In this document: positions 43,772 to 52,309 of the stretch, in pieces | Position numbering within the stretch: the stretch's first letter is position 1 | Layout of the letters: every line of letters starts with the position of its first letter | NCBI GenBank assembly: GCA_913776195.1 | Contig: CAJYMH010000005.1 | Location: forward strand, 26,645 to 90,644 | Source: an uncultured Caulobacter sp. | GTDB lineage: Bacteria > Pseudomonadota > Alphaproteobacteria > Caulobacterales > Caulobacteraceae | Reading direction: 5' to 3' | Length of the DNA stretch: 64,000 nucleotides | Translations under genes and position numbers: made by a program | The notes under the pieces: generated by a model | Databases searched by the model: none | The model's input: the letters and a program-made list of their open reading frames with translations, nothing else | What the model was told of the DNA's origin: nothing

Positions 43772-44685
43772 GCACGCTTTCCGATCTCGTCGCCGAGGAG
43801 CTGGGCCAGCCTGTCCCGCCTGCGATCCGCGCCTTCGCCGAGCATCTGGCGATGCGTGAGGGCGTGCGGGCGGTGCTGTTCTACGGCTCGATCCTGCGCA
43901 CTGGCGATCTGGACGGCGTGTTGGACTACTACCTGCTCAGCGATCGGCCAGGGCGGCGCGGGCCGTTCGGTCTGGCCAGCCGCTGGCTGTGGCCGGACGT
44001 GAGCTATCACGAGCTTGAGGTCGAGGGCCGCGTTCTGCGCGCCAAGGTCGCCAGCATGAGCTTGGAGCAGTTCCGGGCCGCCGCCGAAGGCCGCACCCTG
44101 GACACCACCATCTGGGCGCGGTTCGTACAGCCGACACGGCTGGTCCTGGCCGCTGATGGCGTGGCGAGGCCGCAGGTGGAAGGGGCCGTGGCCGCCGCCG
44201 CCGTCACCGCCGCCCGCTTCGCCGCCGTTTTAGGGCCGGAGCGGGGCTCCGCCGATGATTTCTGGGCGGCGCTTTTCCGCCAGACCTACGCCGCCGAGCT
44301 GCGGGTCGAGGCGCCGGGGCGCGAGCGTTCGATTCTCGACGTCGATCCCGCGCGCTATGCCGAGCGCCTGACCGCCGCATGGACGGCGGACGCGCTGGCC
44401 TTCAGCGACCTCGACGGCCGACTGGCGCCGCAACTGTCAGAGGCTGACCGACGCCGCATTCGGCGCGCGTGGGCCTTGCGGCGGATCATGGGCAAGCCGC
44501 TGAACGTGGCGCGCCTGATCAAGGCGGCCTTCACCTTCGAGGGGGCGGCCCGCTACGCCGCTTGGAAGATCGAGCGTCACACAGGTCTGCCGGTGCCCCT
44601 GACGCCCTGGCGCGAGCGTCATCCGGTGCTGGCCGCGCCGGGCGCGATCCTGAGGCTGTGGAAGGCAAAACGCGCCCGGTCCTAG
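43768..44685 (+). CDS. cpgC: nucleotidyltransferase-like protein, CpgC
   Basis: The 305-residue soluble protein has a polymerase-beta-type nucleotidyltransferase signature, FYGSILRTGDLDGVLDYYLL (about 38-57), with the GS pair and downstream Asp residues. The rest is helical and ends in a basic tail. It is the third gene of the cpgA-cpgB-cpgC run, whose Caulobacter counterparts are needed for ceramide phosphoglycerate. Its exact reaction cannot be told from sequence; transfer of a phosphoglyceryl or nucleotidyl group is possible. A terminator overlaps its stop. Confidence 0.7.
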   Translation: MSTLSDLVAEELGQPVPPAIRAFAEHLAMREGVRAVLFYGSILRTGDLDGVLDYYLLSDRPGRRGPFGLASRWLWPDVSYHELEVEGRVLRAKVASMSLEQFRAAAEGRTLDTTIWARFVQPTRLVLAADGVARPQVEGAVAAAAVTAARFAAVLGPERGSADDFWAALFRQTYAAELRVEAPGRERSILDVDPARYAERLTAAWTADALAFSDLDGRLAPQLSEADRRRIRRAWALRRIMGKPLNVARLIKAAFTFEGAARYAAWKIERHTGLPVPLTPWRERHPVLAAPGAILRLWKAKRARS

Positions 44686-44697
44686 AGGACGGGCGCG
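44671..44697. terminator. bidirectional terminator between cpgC and spt
   Basis: CGCGCCC-GTCC pairs with GGAC-GGGCGCG around a TAGA loop (one bulged G), with AAAA before and TT after. It overlaps the cpgC stop and lies 30 bp from the spt stop. Confidence 0.75.
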
Positions 44698-44727
44698 TTC
44701 GCGAAGTTCAGATCAGCTTGAAGACGC

Positions 44728-45948
44728 TCAGGCGGTGGCCGCGCGCTTCACGTCGCTTTCGATCAGGCCGAAGGTCTCGCCGACCTGCTTGAACATGCCA
44801 AGCACGGCGTCGATCTGCTCGTCGCTGTGCGCGGCGCTGACGCTGGCGCGCAGCAGCGGACGCGCGTCCGGCGTAGCCGGCGGCAGGGCCAGGTTCATGT
44901 AGACGCCAGCCTGCATCAGGGCGTTCCAGACGCCGATGGCCACCGGCTGGTCCGGCAGGGCGATGGCGACGATCGGGTTGCAGGTCGGGCCGGTGACGAA
45001 GCCCATGCCGTTCAGGCCGTCGTACAGGCGCTGGGCGTTGGCCATGACGCGTTGGCGAAGGCCTGGGTCCGTCTCCATGCGGTGCAGGGCGGCGGTGGTC
45101 GAAGCGACCGTGGCCGGCGGCAGGGAGGCGGTGAACATGTACGGGCGGCAGGTGACGCGCAGGACCTCGAACCCATCCAGGTTCGAGACGCAGAAGCCGC
45201 CGATTCCGGCCAGGCTCTTAGAGAAGGTGCCGACCACGAAGTCGACGTCCTCTTCGACGCCGACCAATTCGGCTAGACCGCGGCCCTTCTCACCGAGCAC
45301 GCCCATGGAGTGGGCTTCATCGACGAGCAGGTAGGCGCCCATCTCGCGCTTGACCGCGACCATCTCCTTCAGCGGGGCGACGTCGCCCAACATGGAGTAG
45401 ATGCCTTCAACCACGATCAGGCGTTCGCCCGGGACGTCCTTCAGGCGGTTCAGGCGCTTGTAGAGGTCTTCGGGGTCGTTGTGGCGGAAGCGGATGACCT
45501 CGGCCATGCCCAGACGCGACGCGTCATAGATCGAGGCGTGGCTGTCGGCGTCCAGGATCAGGTGATCGCCACGACCCACCAGGGTCGAGAGCATGCCAAG
45601 GTTCGCCTGATAGCCGGTGGTGAACACCATGGCGTGCTTACGGCCGTAGAAGCGCGCCAGCTCGGCTTCCAGGCGGCGGTGGCCGTCGAAATTGCCGTTG
45701 GCGATGCGCGAGCCGGTGGTGCCGGCGCCGCTTTCGGTCAGCGCGCCGGCGGCGGCTTCGACAACGGCCTTGTCGAAGGTCAGGCCCAGGTAGTTGTGCG
45801 ACCCCAAAAGGATGGTGCGGCGACCGTCGATGATCCCCTCGGTCGGCGAGAGAACCTGTTCGAACTTCACGTTGAACGGATCAGCCCCGGCGTTGCGGAT
45901 AGCCTCGTAGGCCTGGGCATAGGCCAGGTGCTTGTCGAAAAGGCCCAT
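44728..45948 (-). CDS. spt: serine palmitoyltransferase
   Basis: The 406-residue alpha-oxoamine synthase condenses serine with an acyl thioester to 3-oxosphinganine, the first sphingolipid step. The PLP lysine is Lys244 in GTFSKSLAG; Asp210 and His213 (LLVDEAHSMG) and His137 (ADSHAS) complete the cofactor site. It is soluble and homodimeric in bacteria. A dedicated ACP gene starts four bases before it on the same strand, followed outward by cerR and aasR, so the acyl donor is probably acyl-ACP made by AasR. Close relatives are KBL and BioF, but this gene context supports Spt. Confidence 0.93.
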   Translation of the reverse strand: MGLFDKHLAYAQAYEAIRNAGADPFNVKFEQVLSPTEGIIDGRRTILLGSHNYLGLTFDKAVVEAAAGALTESGAGTTGSRIANGNFDGHRRLEAELARFYGRKHAMVFTTGYQANLGMLSTLVGRGDHLILDADSHASIYDASRLGMAEVIRFRHNDPEDLYKRLNRLKDVPGERLIVVEGIYSMLGDVAPLKEMVAVKREMGAYLLVDEAHSMGVLGEKGRGLAELVGVEEDVDFVVGTFSKSLAGIGGFCVSNLDGFEVLRVTCRPYMFTASLPPATVASTTAALHRMETDPGLRQRVMANAQRLYDGLNGMGFVTGPTCNPIVAIALPDQPVAIGVWNALMQAGVYMNLALPPATPDARPLLRASVSAAHSDEQIDAVLGMFKQVGETFGLIESDVKRAATA

Positions 45949-45951
45949 GTC

Positions 45952-46263
45952 CTAGTTTCTTTTCTTGAGGTCTTTGATGAGGCCGGCGAGCTGGCCGGCG
46001 GTCTGGACATCGGCGAGCCGATCCAATGGAATGGAGAGATCGAAGGAATCCTCGAGCTCCATGACGATGTTCATCAGGGCGAGGCTATCGACTTCGAGAT
46101 CGCGCATGATGTCGGTGCCCTCGGACACTTCAACGCTGCGGCCAAGAACGCTTTCAGCCGCGCGGCCGATTTCGCGTAGGGTAAGATCAGTTACTGCTTC
46201 CAACGGTGACGCCAGCCCGGATGTGGTGAAGGTGTTCAACAGCCCCCGCTGCCGTGACACCAT
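45952..46263 (-). CDS. acpL: acyl carrier protein of sphingolipid synthesis
   Basis: The ORF of up to 103 residues contains an acidic four-helix carrier domain with the phosphopantetheine serine Ser60 in DLEVDSLALMNI. The first 20-25 residues (to about TSGLASP) are not ACP-like, and no good ribosome-binding site precedes the ATG at 46263, so a downstream TTG start near 46200 is possible. It lies between cerR and spt. Its likely job is to present the fatty acyl chain charged by AasR to Spt. Confidence 0.85.
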   Translation of the reverse strand: MVSRQRGLLNTFTTSGLASPLEAVTDLTLREIGRAAESVLGRSVEVSEGTDIMRDLEVDSLALMNIVMELEDSFDLSIPLDRLADVQTAGQLAGLIKDLKKRN

Positions 46264-46296
46264 TGTAACAAAAACGTGGGCGGTTGAACGGCAAAT

Positions 46297-47238
46297 TTAA
46301 AGGGGGGGCAACCAGCCGTTGTTGCGATACCACGACACGGTTTGCACGAAACCTGGTTTCAGACCCCATCGGGGTGCGGGAAGTCGTCCATTGTGTTCTT
46401 TAGGCGACACCGACCAGTCGGGATGAAGGATCTCACGAGCCTTCTCCGAGGTCAGCATTGAGGCGCTGCTTCCTTTGGCCGCAAGGCTTCCGAGCCTGCC
46501 GACAAGCTTCACGACGCCTCCAGGAAGCTTGACCAGGCCAGGCTTTCGACCGACCGCCTCGGACGCGGCTTGCATCAATTCAACCCAGCTGTAGCCGCCG
46601 AGATTTTCATCGCACAAGGTCGCCAGAGGGCCGGGTTTCGCATCAAGAGCGAGGGCGGCGATCTGGGCGGCGGCGTCCTCCACGTGCACCAGAGCGATGC
46701 GCGCGGCCGAATCAAACACCGGTAAGAGCGGCGCCCTGGCGGCGGCCTTGAAGAGAGCGAAGGTCTCCATGTCCCCGGGGCCGTAGATGGCGGGCGGTCG
46801 CACGATGGTCAGCCGGTCGCCCAGCCGGGCGGCGACAGCCTCCTCGCCCGCGCGCTTGCTGGCGGCGTAGTGGGACAGTTGCGGCTCGCGCGCCACCAGG
46901 CTGGAGATCAGCAGGAAGCGCGCCGAGGGCGCCATCCGGTTCGCGGCGTCCGCCATGGCCACCGCGCCGTCCAAGTTCACGGCGTCGAACTCGGCGCGGT
47001 TGCGAGCCTTGATGAGGCCGGCGCAGTGCACCACCACATCCGCCCCGGCGCAGAGCCGGTCGAGGGCGGCCTGATCGGATAGGGAGCCCAGAACGATCCG
47101 GGGCTCGATATCCCGCCAGAGGGGATGCACCGGATCGCGGCGCATCAGGCAGCGGACTTCGAAGCCCGCTTCGGCCAAGGCGCGCACCAGGTGGCGGCCA
47201 AGGAAGCCGGTGGCGCCGGTGACCGCCGCCACGGCCAT
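46297..47238 (-). CDS. cerR: NAD(P)-dependent 3-ketosphinganine/oxo-ceramide reductase
   Basis: The 313-residue extended short-chain dehydrogenase has the nucleotide loop TGATGFLG (7-14) and the catalytic Tyr124-x3-Lys128 (YAASK) with Ser113 nearby. The Caulobacter homologue in this position (CerR) reduces the keto group of the sphingoid base or oxo-ceramide. Its start lies one base from the aasR stop, so these genes form one operon (aasR-cerR-acp-spt). General NDP-sugar epimerase function is less likely given the neighbours. Confidence 0.85.
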   Translation of the reverse strand: MAVAAVTGATGFLGRHLVRALAEAGFEVRCLMRRDPVHPLWRDIEPRIVLGSLSDQAALDRLCAGADVVVHCAGLIKARNRAEFDAVNLDGAVAMADAANRMAPSARFLLISSLVAREPQLSHYAASKRAGEEAVAARLGDRLTIVRPPAIYGPGDMETFALFKAAARAPLLPVFDSAARIALVHVEDAAAQIAALALDAKPGPLATLCDENLGGYSWVELMQAASEAVGRKPGLVKLPGGVVKLVGRLGSLAAKGSSASMLTSEKAREILHPDWSVSPKEHNGRLPAPRWGLKPGFVQTVSWYRNNGWLPPL

Positions 47239-47239
47239 G

Positions 47240-48946
47240 TCAGGCGGCTTCCGGCGTGAAGGCTCCGGCGATGTAGCTGGCCTTGGCCTTGGAGCGGCTC
47301 AGCTTGCCCGACGAGGTCTGCGGCAGGGCGTGGGAGCCGACCAGTTGCACCTTCGCCTCGATGCTGTGGCGCACGCGCAGGACGTTGGTGATCTCTTCGA
47401 TCAGGGCGCCGCGCACCTCGGGATCCGAGCTGCGGCATTGGGCCAGGACGACGATCGCTTCCTCGCCGTCACCGGCGACCGAGAAGGCGGCTACATCGCC
47501 GCTGCGCAGGGTCGTGATCTCGGCTTCGGCGGTCCATTCCAGGTCCTGCGGCCAGATATTGCGGCCGTTGAGGATGATCAGATCCTTGGCGCGGCCGGTG
47601 ATGACGATCTCGCCTTCGACAAAATAGCCAAGGTCGCCGGTGTCGAGCCAGCCGTCCTCGGACAGCACTTCGGCGGTGATCTCAGGCTGACGGAAGTAAC
47701 CCTTCATCAGGCTGGGACCCCGGGCGAAGATGCGGCCCACGCGACGCTCCGGCAGGATCGAACCATCGATATCGCGCACTTCCAGCTCGTGATGCGGCAG
47801 CGGCGGGCCGCAGCGGGCGAAGGCGCGAGCCGGCGCGTCGGGCGTGCCCGCGACCGCGATGCCGTCATGTTCCAACTTGTGCAGGTCCAGGGTCTCGGCC
47901 ACCAGACCGCCGTTCAGCGGCGCCATGCTGAGCGCCAGGGTCGCCTCCGCCATGCCGTAGCTGGCGAAGTAGGCGCGCTTGTCGAAGCCGATCTTGCCAA
48001 AGGTCTCGGCGAAGGCCTGCAGCGGCTTCATGCGGATCATGTCGCCACCGATGCCGGCCACGCGCCACTTCGACAGGTCAATGTGGTCGATGGCGGCGCT
48101 TTCGCCGCGGCGGGCGCACAGTTCGAAGCCGAAGCTAGGGCTGTAGGCGATGGTGCCGCCGTTCTTGCTGATCAGGTCGAGCCACAGCAGCGGACGACGC
48201 ACGAAGGCGCCGGTGGGCAGCAGGTCCACCGACATCTGGCTGGCCATGGGGCTGAGCAGAAAGCCGACCATGCCCATGTCGTGATAGAGCGGCAGCCACG
48301 AGACGGCGCGGTCGTCGGCCTTAACCTTCAGACCGTCGCGTGTGATGGCCACGGCGTTGGCCATCATGGCGCGGTGGGTGACCAGCACGCCGGTCGGGAA
48401 GCGCGTGCTACCCGACGAGAACTGCAGATAGCAGGGGCCGTCCGGCATGATGGCGGGCAGTTCGGCCGAGCCTTCCGGCAGATCGCGGATCAGGCCGTAG
48501 GTCTTCACGACCGCCTGCTCGGCGGCCTCCTTGATGAACTCCTGCATCGACTCAGGGCCGAACACGGCGGCGGCGTCGGCCGACTGCAGGAGGCGGGCGA
48601 TCTGGGCGATGTACGGCGCGCGGCCGCCGAGGGCGGCCGGCAGCGGCAACGGGGCCGGGATCACGCCGGCGTACTGGCAGGCGAAGAACCCTCGTACGAA
48701 GTCGCCGTCGGTCTCAGCGATCAGGCCCACGCGGTCGCCGCTCCTCAACCCGCTCGCCAGCAGGCGCTGGGCCAGGGCCAGGGCGTCCGTGCGCAGGGTC
48801 GAATAGGGCAGGGCCTCGACCAGCTCGCCGCGCAGCGAATACAGGTTCATGCCGGTCTGGCCGGTCGCGGCGTAGTCGAGCGCCTCGGTCAGGGTAGCGA
48901 AGTCGGCGAGGCGAAGAACGCGGTCTGGTGCGGTGGGCGTGATCAT
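47240..48946 (-). CDS. aasR: fatty acyl-AMP ligase / acyl-ACP synthetase
   Basis: The 568-residue ANL-superfamily enzyme has the P-loop LQFSSGSTRFPTG (about 174-186), the YGMAEATLAL motif, DTGDLGYFVEGEIVITGRAKDLIILNGRNIWPQDLE in the hinge region and the C-terminal Lys in SSGKLSRSK. The sequence is of the FadD32-like fatty acyl-AMP ligase type, which passes acyl-AMP to a carrier protein. In the sphingolipid operon it should charge the dedicated ACP for Spt, as Caulobacter AasR does. Confidence 0.88.
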   Translation of the reverse strand: MITPTAPDRVLRLADFATLTEALDYAATGQTGMNLYSLRGELVEALPYSTLRTDALALAQRLLASGLRSGDRVGLIAETDGDFVRGFFACQYAGVIPAPLPLPAALGGRAPYIAQIARLLQSADAAAVFGPESMQEFIKEAAEQAVVKTYGLIRDLPEGSAELPAIMPDGPCYLQFSSGSTRFPTGVLVTHRAMMANAVAITRDGLKVKADDRAVSWLPLYHDMGMVGFLLSPMASQMSVDLLPTGAFVRRPLLWLDLISKNGGTIAYSPSFGFELCARRGESAAIDHIDLSKWRVAGIGGDMIRMKPLQAFAETFGKIGFDKRAYFASYGMAEATLALSMAPLNGGLVAETLDLHKLEHDGIAVAGTPDAPARAFARCGPPLPHHELEVRDIDGSILPERRVGRIFARGPSLMKGYFRQPEITAEVLSEDGWLDTGDLGYFVEGEIVITGRAKDLIILNGRNIWPQDLEWTAEAEITTLRSGDVAAFSVAGDGEEAIVVLAQCRSSDPEVRGALIEEITNVLRVRHSIEAKVQLVGSHALPQTSSGKLSRSKAKASYIAGAFTPEAA

Positions 48947-50295
48947 CAGTCGGGGTTTCGCTCGCTTTTGACAGCGCTATCAAGCGTTTCGGTTTCAGGA
49001 TTGAGGCGGTGGCCGCGCCGCAGCGCCCATAGCATGCCCAGGCCCATAAGTATGCCCGCGCCGACAAGAGCCGCCCCGGCGCCGTTCGGGCCCCAGGCGC
49101 GCACGACCGGCGTCAGCAGGCCCAGATACAGCACGCAGACCGCCAGGCGAACCCGCAGAGCGGCGCCGGCCTGACCAAGAGAGACCAGCATGGGCTCAAG
49201 CGGCAGGGCCCAGATGGCCACCACGGCGGCGGCGACCTGCCAGACCATGACCTCTTCGGCGTCGGCGAAGGCGGGACCCATGACCAGGGTCAGGATCGGA
49301 CCGCCAGCAAAGATCGTCACCAGCAGCAGCAGGGTGGCGACACCACCGCCCAGAAGCCCGACCTGCACCGCCAGCTTGGCCATGGCCGCCTCGCCCTTGG
49401 CGGCGCGCAGGCGGGCCAGCTCTGGATAGAGGGCGGGGATCATCAGCTTGGCCGGCTTGGCCAAGGCGTCGGCCACTTGCCGGCCTACGCGCCATAGGGC
49501 GGCAGGCGCAGGTCCCATGATCGCGCCGATGACCAGGGTGACCACATGGGTGAACATCACGTCCACGGTGGCGCTGAAATTGGTGGCCCAGGCGAAACGC
49601 CAGGCGCCGGGCATGCCGGTGGTGAGGGGACCCTTCCACGACCAGTCGGACAGCAGGCCACGCCGGCTCATTTCTTGCGCGGAAACGATCGACAGATAGG
49701 CGAATTGCGCCACCGTGCCGGCCGCCCAGACCAGCAGGAAGGCCTCCAGGGGGGCGTTCAGCCACCAGGCGATCAGGCCGCCGGCCAGGCGTACGGCCGA
49801 CTGGATGGCGAACTGGGCCGACATCAGGTCGAAGCGGTTGAAGAGGCGCAGCAGGCCTAGGGGCGTGGCCGGCGCCATGGCGATGATCGACAGGGCGTAG
49901 AGCGCCGCCGCCGGGGCCTGGGCCACGGTCCAGCCCAGCTCTTCATCGAAGACGATGGAACCGGCGACGCCCAACGCCACCCCGACTAGGCCGCTGACAA
50001 TGTCGAGGAACAGGGTGAAGCGCACCACTCGCTGGAAATCGGCTTTGCGGCCCTCGGCGAATGGCGCGGCGCCGTAGTTGAGCACCGTCTGCCAGGACTG
50101 GAATTTCACCGCGTCCCCCATCAGCTGGGCGAAGGCGTTGATCAGGACGAGCACGCCAAGTCCCGACGCGCCGAGCGCGCGGGCGGCCACCGCCATGTAG
50201 GCGAGGCTGATGACTGCGTTTACGACCCGGCCGCCGAGGAGAACCCCCGTATTGGCCAGGACACGACGCAGCAGGCCTGTCGTCTGGAGCTGCAC
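48946..50295 (-). CDS. polysaccharide/lipid flippase-like membrane protein (MOP superfamily)
   Basis: The 449-residue protein has about 12 predicted membrane helices and the Wzx/MurJ-type opening LLRRVLANTGVLLGGRVVNAVISLAYMAVAARALGASGLGV. The aasR start lies in its stop (one-base overlap), so it belongs to the sphingolipid transcript. MOP exporters flip lipid-linked sugars. In this setting a sphingolipid or head-group flippase is possible, but a glycan role cannot be excluded. Confidence 0.75.
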   Translation of the reverse strand: MQLQTTGLLRRVLANTGVLLGGRVVNAVISLAYMAVAARALGASGLGVLVLINAFAQLMGDAVKFQSWQTVLNYGAAPFAEGRKADFQRVVRFTLFLDIVSGLVGVALGVAGSIVFDEELGWTVAQAPAAALYALSIIAMAPATPLGLLRLFNRFDLMSAQFAIQSAVRLAGGLIAWWLNAPLEAFLLVWAAGTVAQFAYLSIVSAQEMSRRGLLSDWSWKGPLTTGMPGAWRFAWATNFSATVDVMFTHVVTLVIGAIMGPAPAALWRVGRQVADALAKPAKLMIPALYPELARLRAAKGEAAMAKLAVQVGLLGGGVATLLLLVTIFAGGPILTLVMGPAFADAEEVMVWQVAAAVVAIWALPLEPMLVSLGQAGAALRVRLAVCVLYLGLLTPVVRAWGPNGAGAALVGAGILMGLGMLWALRRGHRLNPETETLDSAVKSERNPD

Positions 50296-50301
50296 GGGGC
50301 T

Positions 50302-51060
50302 TTAGCGTCGAGGCGTGTCGCCGGAAAGCTCGGCGACCCAGGGATAACGCTCGGCCTCCTCCCCGTCGTAGCCCAGGTTGAACACGGTCGGGCTGCGCGG
50401 ACGTTCCTTAGCGCCGTAGAGCGTGCCGAGCAGGGCGTCGGGCCAGTAGGTGATGATCCCGTAGTTGCCGTTCTCGTTATGGAAGTGATGGGCCATGTGC
50501 AGCATTTTGATGCGCGCCAGCCACTTGTTCTTCGGGATGTAGTTCAAGTGCTGGATACAGTGGCAGAACTCGTACACGCAGGTCATCAGTAGGCCCGTGG
50601 CCAGGGCCGTGAACGCCGCGCTCCAGCCACCGATCAGATAGCCCACCGGCACCGTGGCCAGCGAGATGGTCGGCAGTGTGTTGGTTAGCGAGCCGAACAG
50701 AACGTCCATGCGGTTCGGCTGCTGGTGATGGTCGTAGTGGATGCGCTTCCACAGGGTGGCCGACCACTTCATGCGGTACAGCCAACGGCCGTGCAGGATC
50801 CAACGATGCAGGCCGTACCAGACCACCGGATACAGGAACTGCGCCACAGCGAACGCCGCCAGCAGGCGCCAAGACTCGACGCCCGCGCTGGTGGCCACCG
50901 CACCCCAGATCGTCGCCGCCGACAGCACCAGGTAAACCAGCACCGCGGGATAGGTGAAATAGACGATGGTCAGGCGCTTCATATCCATGCGCCCGAGATC
51001 GTAGCGCAAGGCGGCGTCGCGGATCCGCTCTAGAGCGGCTGGGGAGGTGTCCTTGGTCAT
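50302..51060 (-). CDS. fatty acid hydroxylase / sterol desaturase family protein
   Basis: The 252-residue membrane protein has four histidine clusters of the di-iron hydroxylase family: H85-x4-H90, H108-x2-HH, H167-x3-H171 and H188-x2-HH. Three to four membrane helices surround them. Such enzymes add a hydroxyl to an acyl or sphingoid chain. In this operon, hydroxylation of ceramide is a natural guess. The ATG at 51060 overlaps the stop of the preceding gene by four bases; a longer frame to 51090 exists. Confidence 0.83.
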   Translation of the reverse strand: MTKDTSPAALERIRDAALRYDLGRMDMKRLTIVYFTYPAVLVYLVLSAATIWGAVATSAGVESWRLLAAFAVAQFLYPVVWYGLHRWILHGRWLYRMKWSATLWKRIHYDHHQQPNRMDVLFGSLTNTLPTISLATVPVGYLIGGWSAAFTALATGLLMTCVYEFCHCIQHLNYIPKNKWLARIKMLHMAHHFHNENGNYGIITYWPDALLGTLYGAKERPRSPTVFNLGYDGEEAERYPWVAELSGDTPRR

Positions 51061-52244
51061 GATGGCCGCGTTTGCGCCTTCTCGAGGCATTTCGCAACGG
51101 CTTGCGCCGCGCGCAGGGATGAGGGTTCTGGTCGCAGGTCGAAGGTTTCGGCCAAGCCCGCCAATTGTTCCGGTTCGTAAGTCGCCCGCTGCGCGAAGGC
51201 GCGGTCCAGAGCGGGCAGCGCATCATCGACCGTTTCGGCTACAGGACCGAACCCCCAGTGGCGGTAGTCCTGGTTGTCACGCCACGCCACGCCATGGGCG
51301 TTGAGGAACGCCGCCGGCCGGGGTTTGCGCAGGAACTCGTAAATCTGGCTGCTGACGTCGCCCAGATAGGCGTCCGCCAGGGTGGTGTAGGTCATGTCGA
51401 TGGTCGCCGTCCCGCCCAAGTCGATGCGGATATTGGGATGACCTTTGAACTTCGCCAGCCTTGCGCGGTCTTGAATGTTCGCGCCGTCGAAAAGACGGAT
51501 GTGCGGCGCGAAGACAAGGTTGTAGCGCTCCTGCGCGGCGAACTGCTCCAGCACCTGCATGCCCCAGGCTGGCCAGGAGCTGATCTGCGGGTCGAAGTGG
51601 GGATTATAGACCACCGTGGGACGATCGTTGTCGAACAACCGCGTCTGGGCCGGTGGGATAGCGTCGATCAGATCAAACTTCGGATAGCCGACCACAGCGC
51701 AGCGATCTGCAGCCACCAGGCCGGTATCGACCATGCGGGCGCGATACTTGGGGCCCGAAGCCATCACCAGGTCGAAGACGCCAAGGCGTGGCTCGAACGG
51801 CCCCCCTCGGTCGCCCGCGCCATGCTGAGTGTAGACCAGCTTGGGCTTGGTCAGACCCAGCCGCCGGACCATCGCCGTCGTGCGCTCAGGCGTGACGATG
51901 GCGTCGTACCGGCTCAACACCCGCAGGTTCGCCGCCAGCATGAGGGCCTTGGGCGGGGTCGAGGCGCCGGGACGGCGCAGCTTTCGCAGCGGCGCCGGAC
52001 CCAGAAGCTTCAGCTTGATTGGCGCCCCGCCTAGCTTGGCGATCACCTCGCGCAAGTAGGTCAGGTGCCGAGGCGTCACCGCCAGAGCGTGGACCTCTAT
52101 GTCCGGCCAGCCACGCGCCAGCTCCACCGCGATGGTGATGCTGTGCAGGATCTGATGCCATTGGGCGATGTAGAGGAACGCCACGCGGCGCTTGCGTCTG
52201 ACGGGATTAGGGCGCCCGGACGCGCCGCCCTTGATCTGCTTCAC
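51057..52244 (-). CDS. TagB/TagF-like polyol-phosphate (glycerophospho) transferase
   Basis: The 395-residue protein resembles CDP-glycerol glycerophosphotransferases: an N-terminal Rossmann half, then YTQHGAG (about 138-144), YNPHFDP (213-219), FAPHIRLFDG and the diagnostic DVSSQIYEFL (296-305). These enzymes move phosphoglycerol or related units from a CDP donor. No teichoic acid exists in a Gram-negative cell, so a charged sphingolipid head group or capsule is more plausible here. It starts the flippase-hydroxylase-transferase end of the sphingolipid operon, 65 bp from ogt. Confidence 0.72.
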   Translation of the reverse strand: MKQIKGGASGRPNPVRRKRRVAFLYIAQWHQILHSITIAVELARGWPDIEVHALAVTPRHLTYLREVIAKLGGAPIKLKLLGPAPLRKLRRPGASTPPKALMLAANLRVLSRYDAIVTPERTTAMVRRLGLTKPKLVYTQHGAGDRGGPFEPRLGVFDLVMASGPKYRARMVDTGLVAADRCAVVGYPKFDLIDAIPPAQTRLFDNDRPTVVYNPHFDPQISSWPAWGMQVLEQFAAQERYNLVFAPHIRLFDGANIQDRARLAKFKGHPNIRIDLGGTATIDMTYTTLADAYLGDVSSQIYEFLRKPRPAAFLNAHGVAWRDNQDYRHWGFGPVAETVDDALPALDRAFAQRATYEPEQLAGLAETFDLRPEPSSLRAAQAVAKCLEKAQTRPS

Positions 52245-52309
52245 TGGAATGCACCGAGCCCCACCCTCAACGGTTCATCCCACAGGCGGAGGCTTACGAC
52301 AATCGGATG

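Noticed and set aside
47210..49174. 654-codon plus-strand ORF opposite aasR
   Set aside because: Antisense of an ANL enzyme gene with all its motifs intact; the predicted product is repetitive and lacks a fold.
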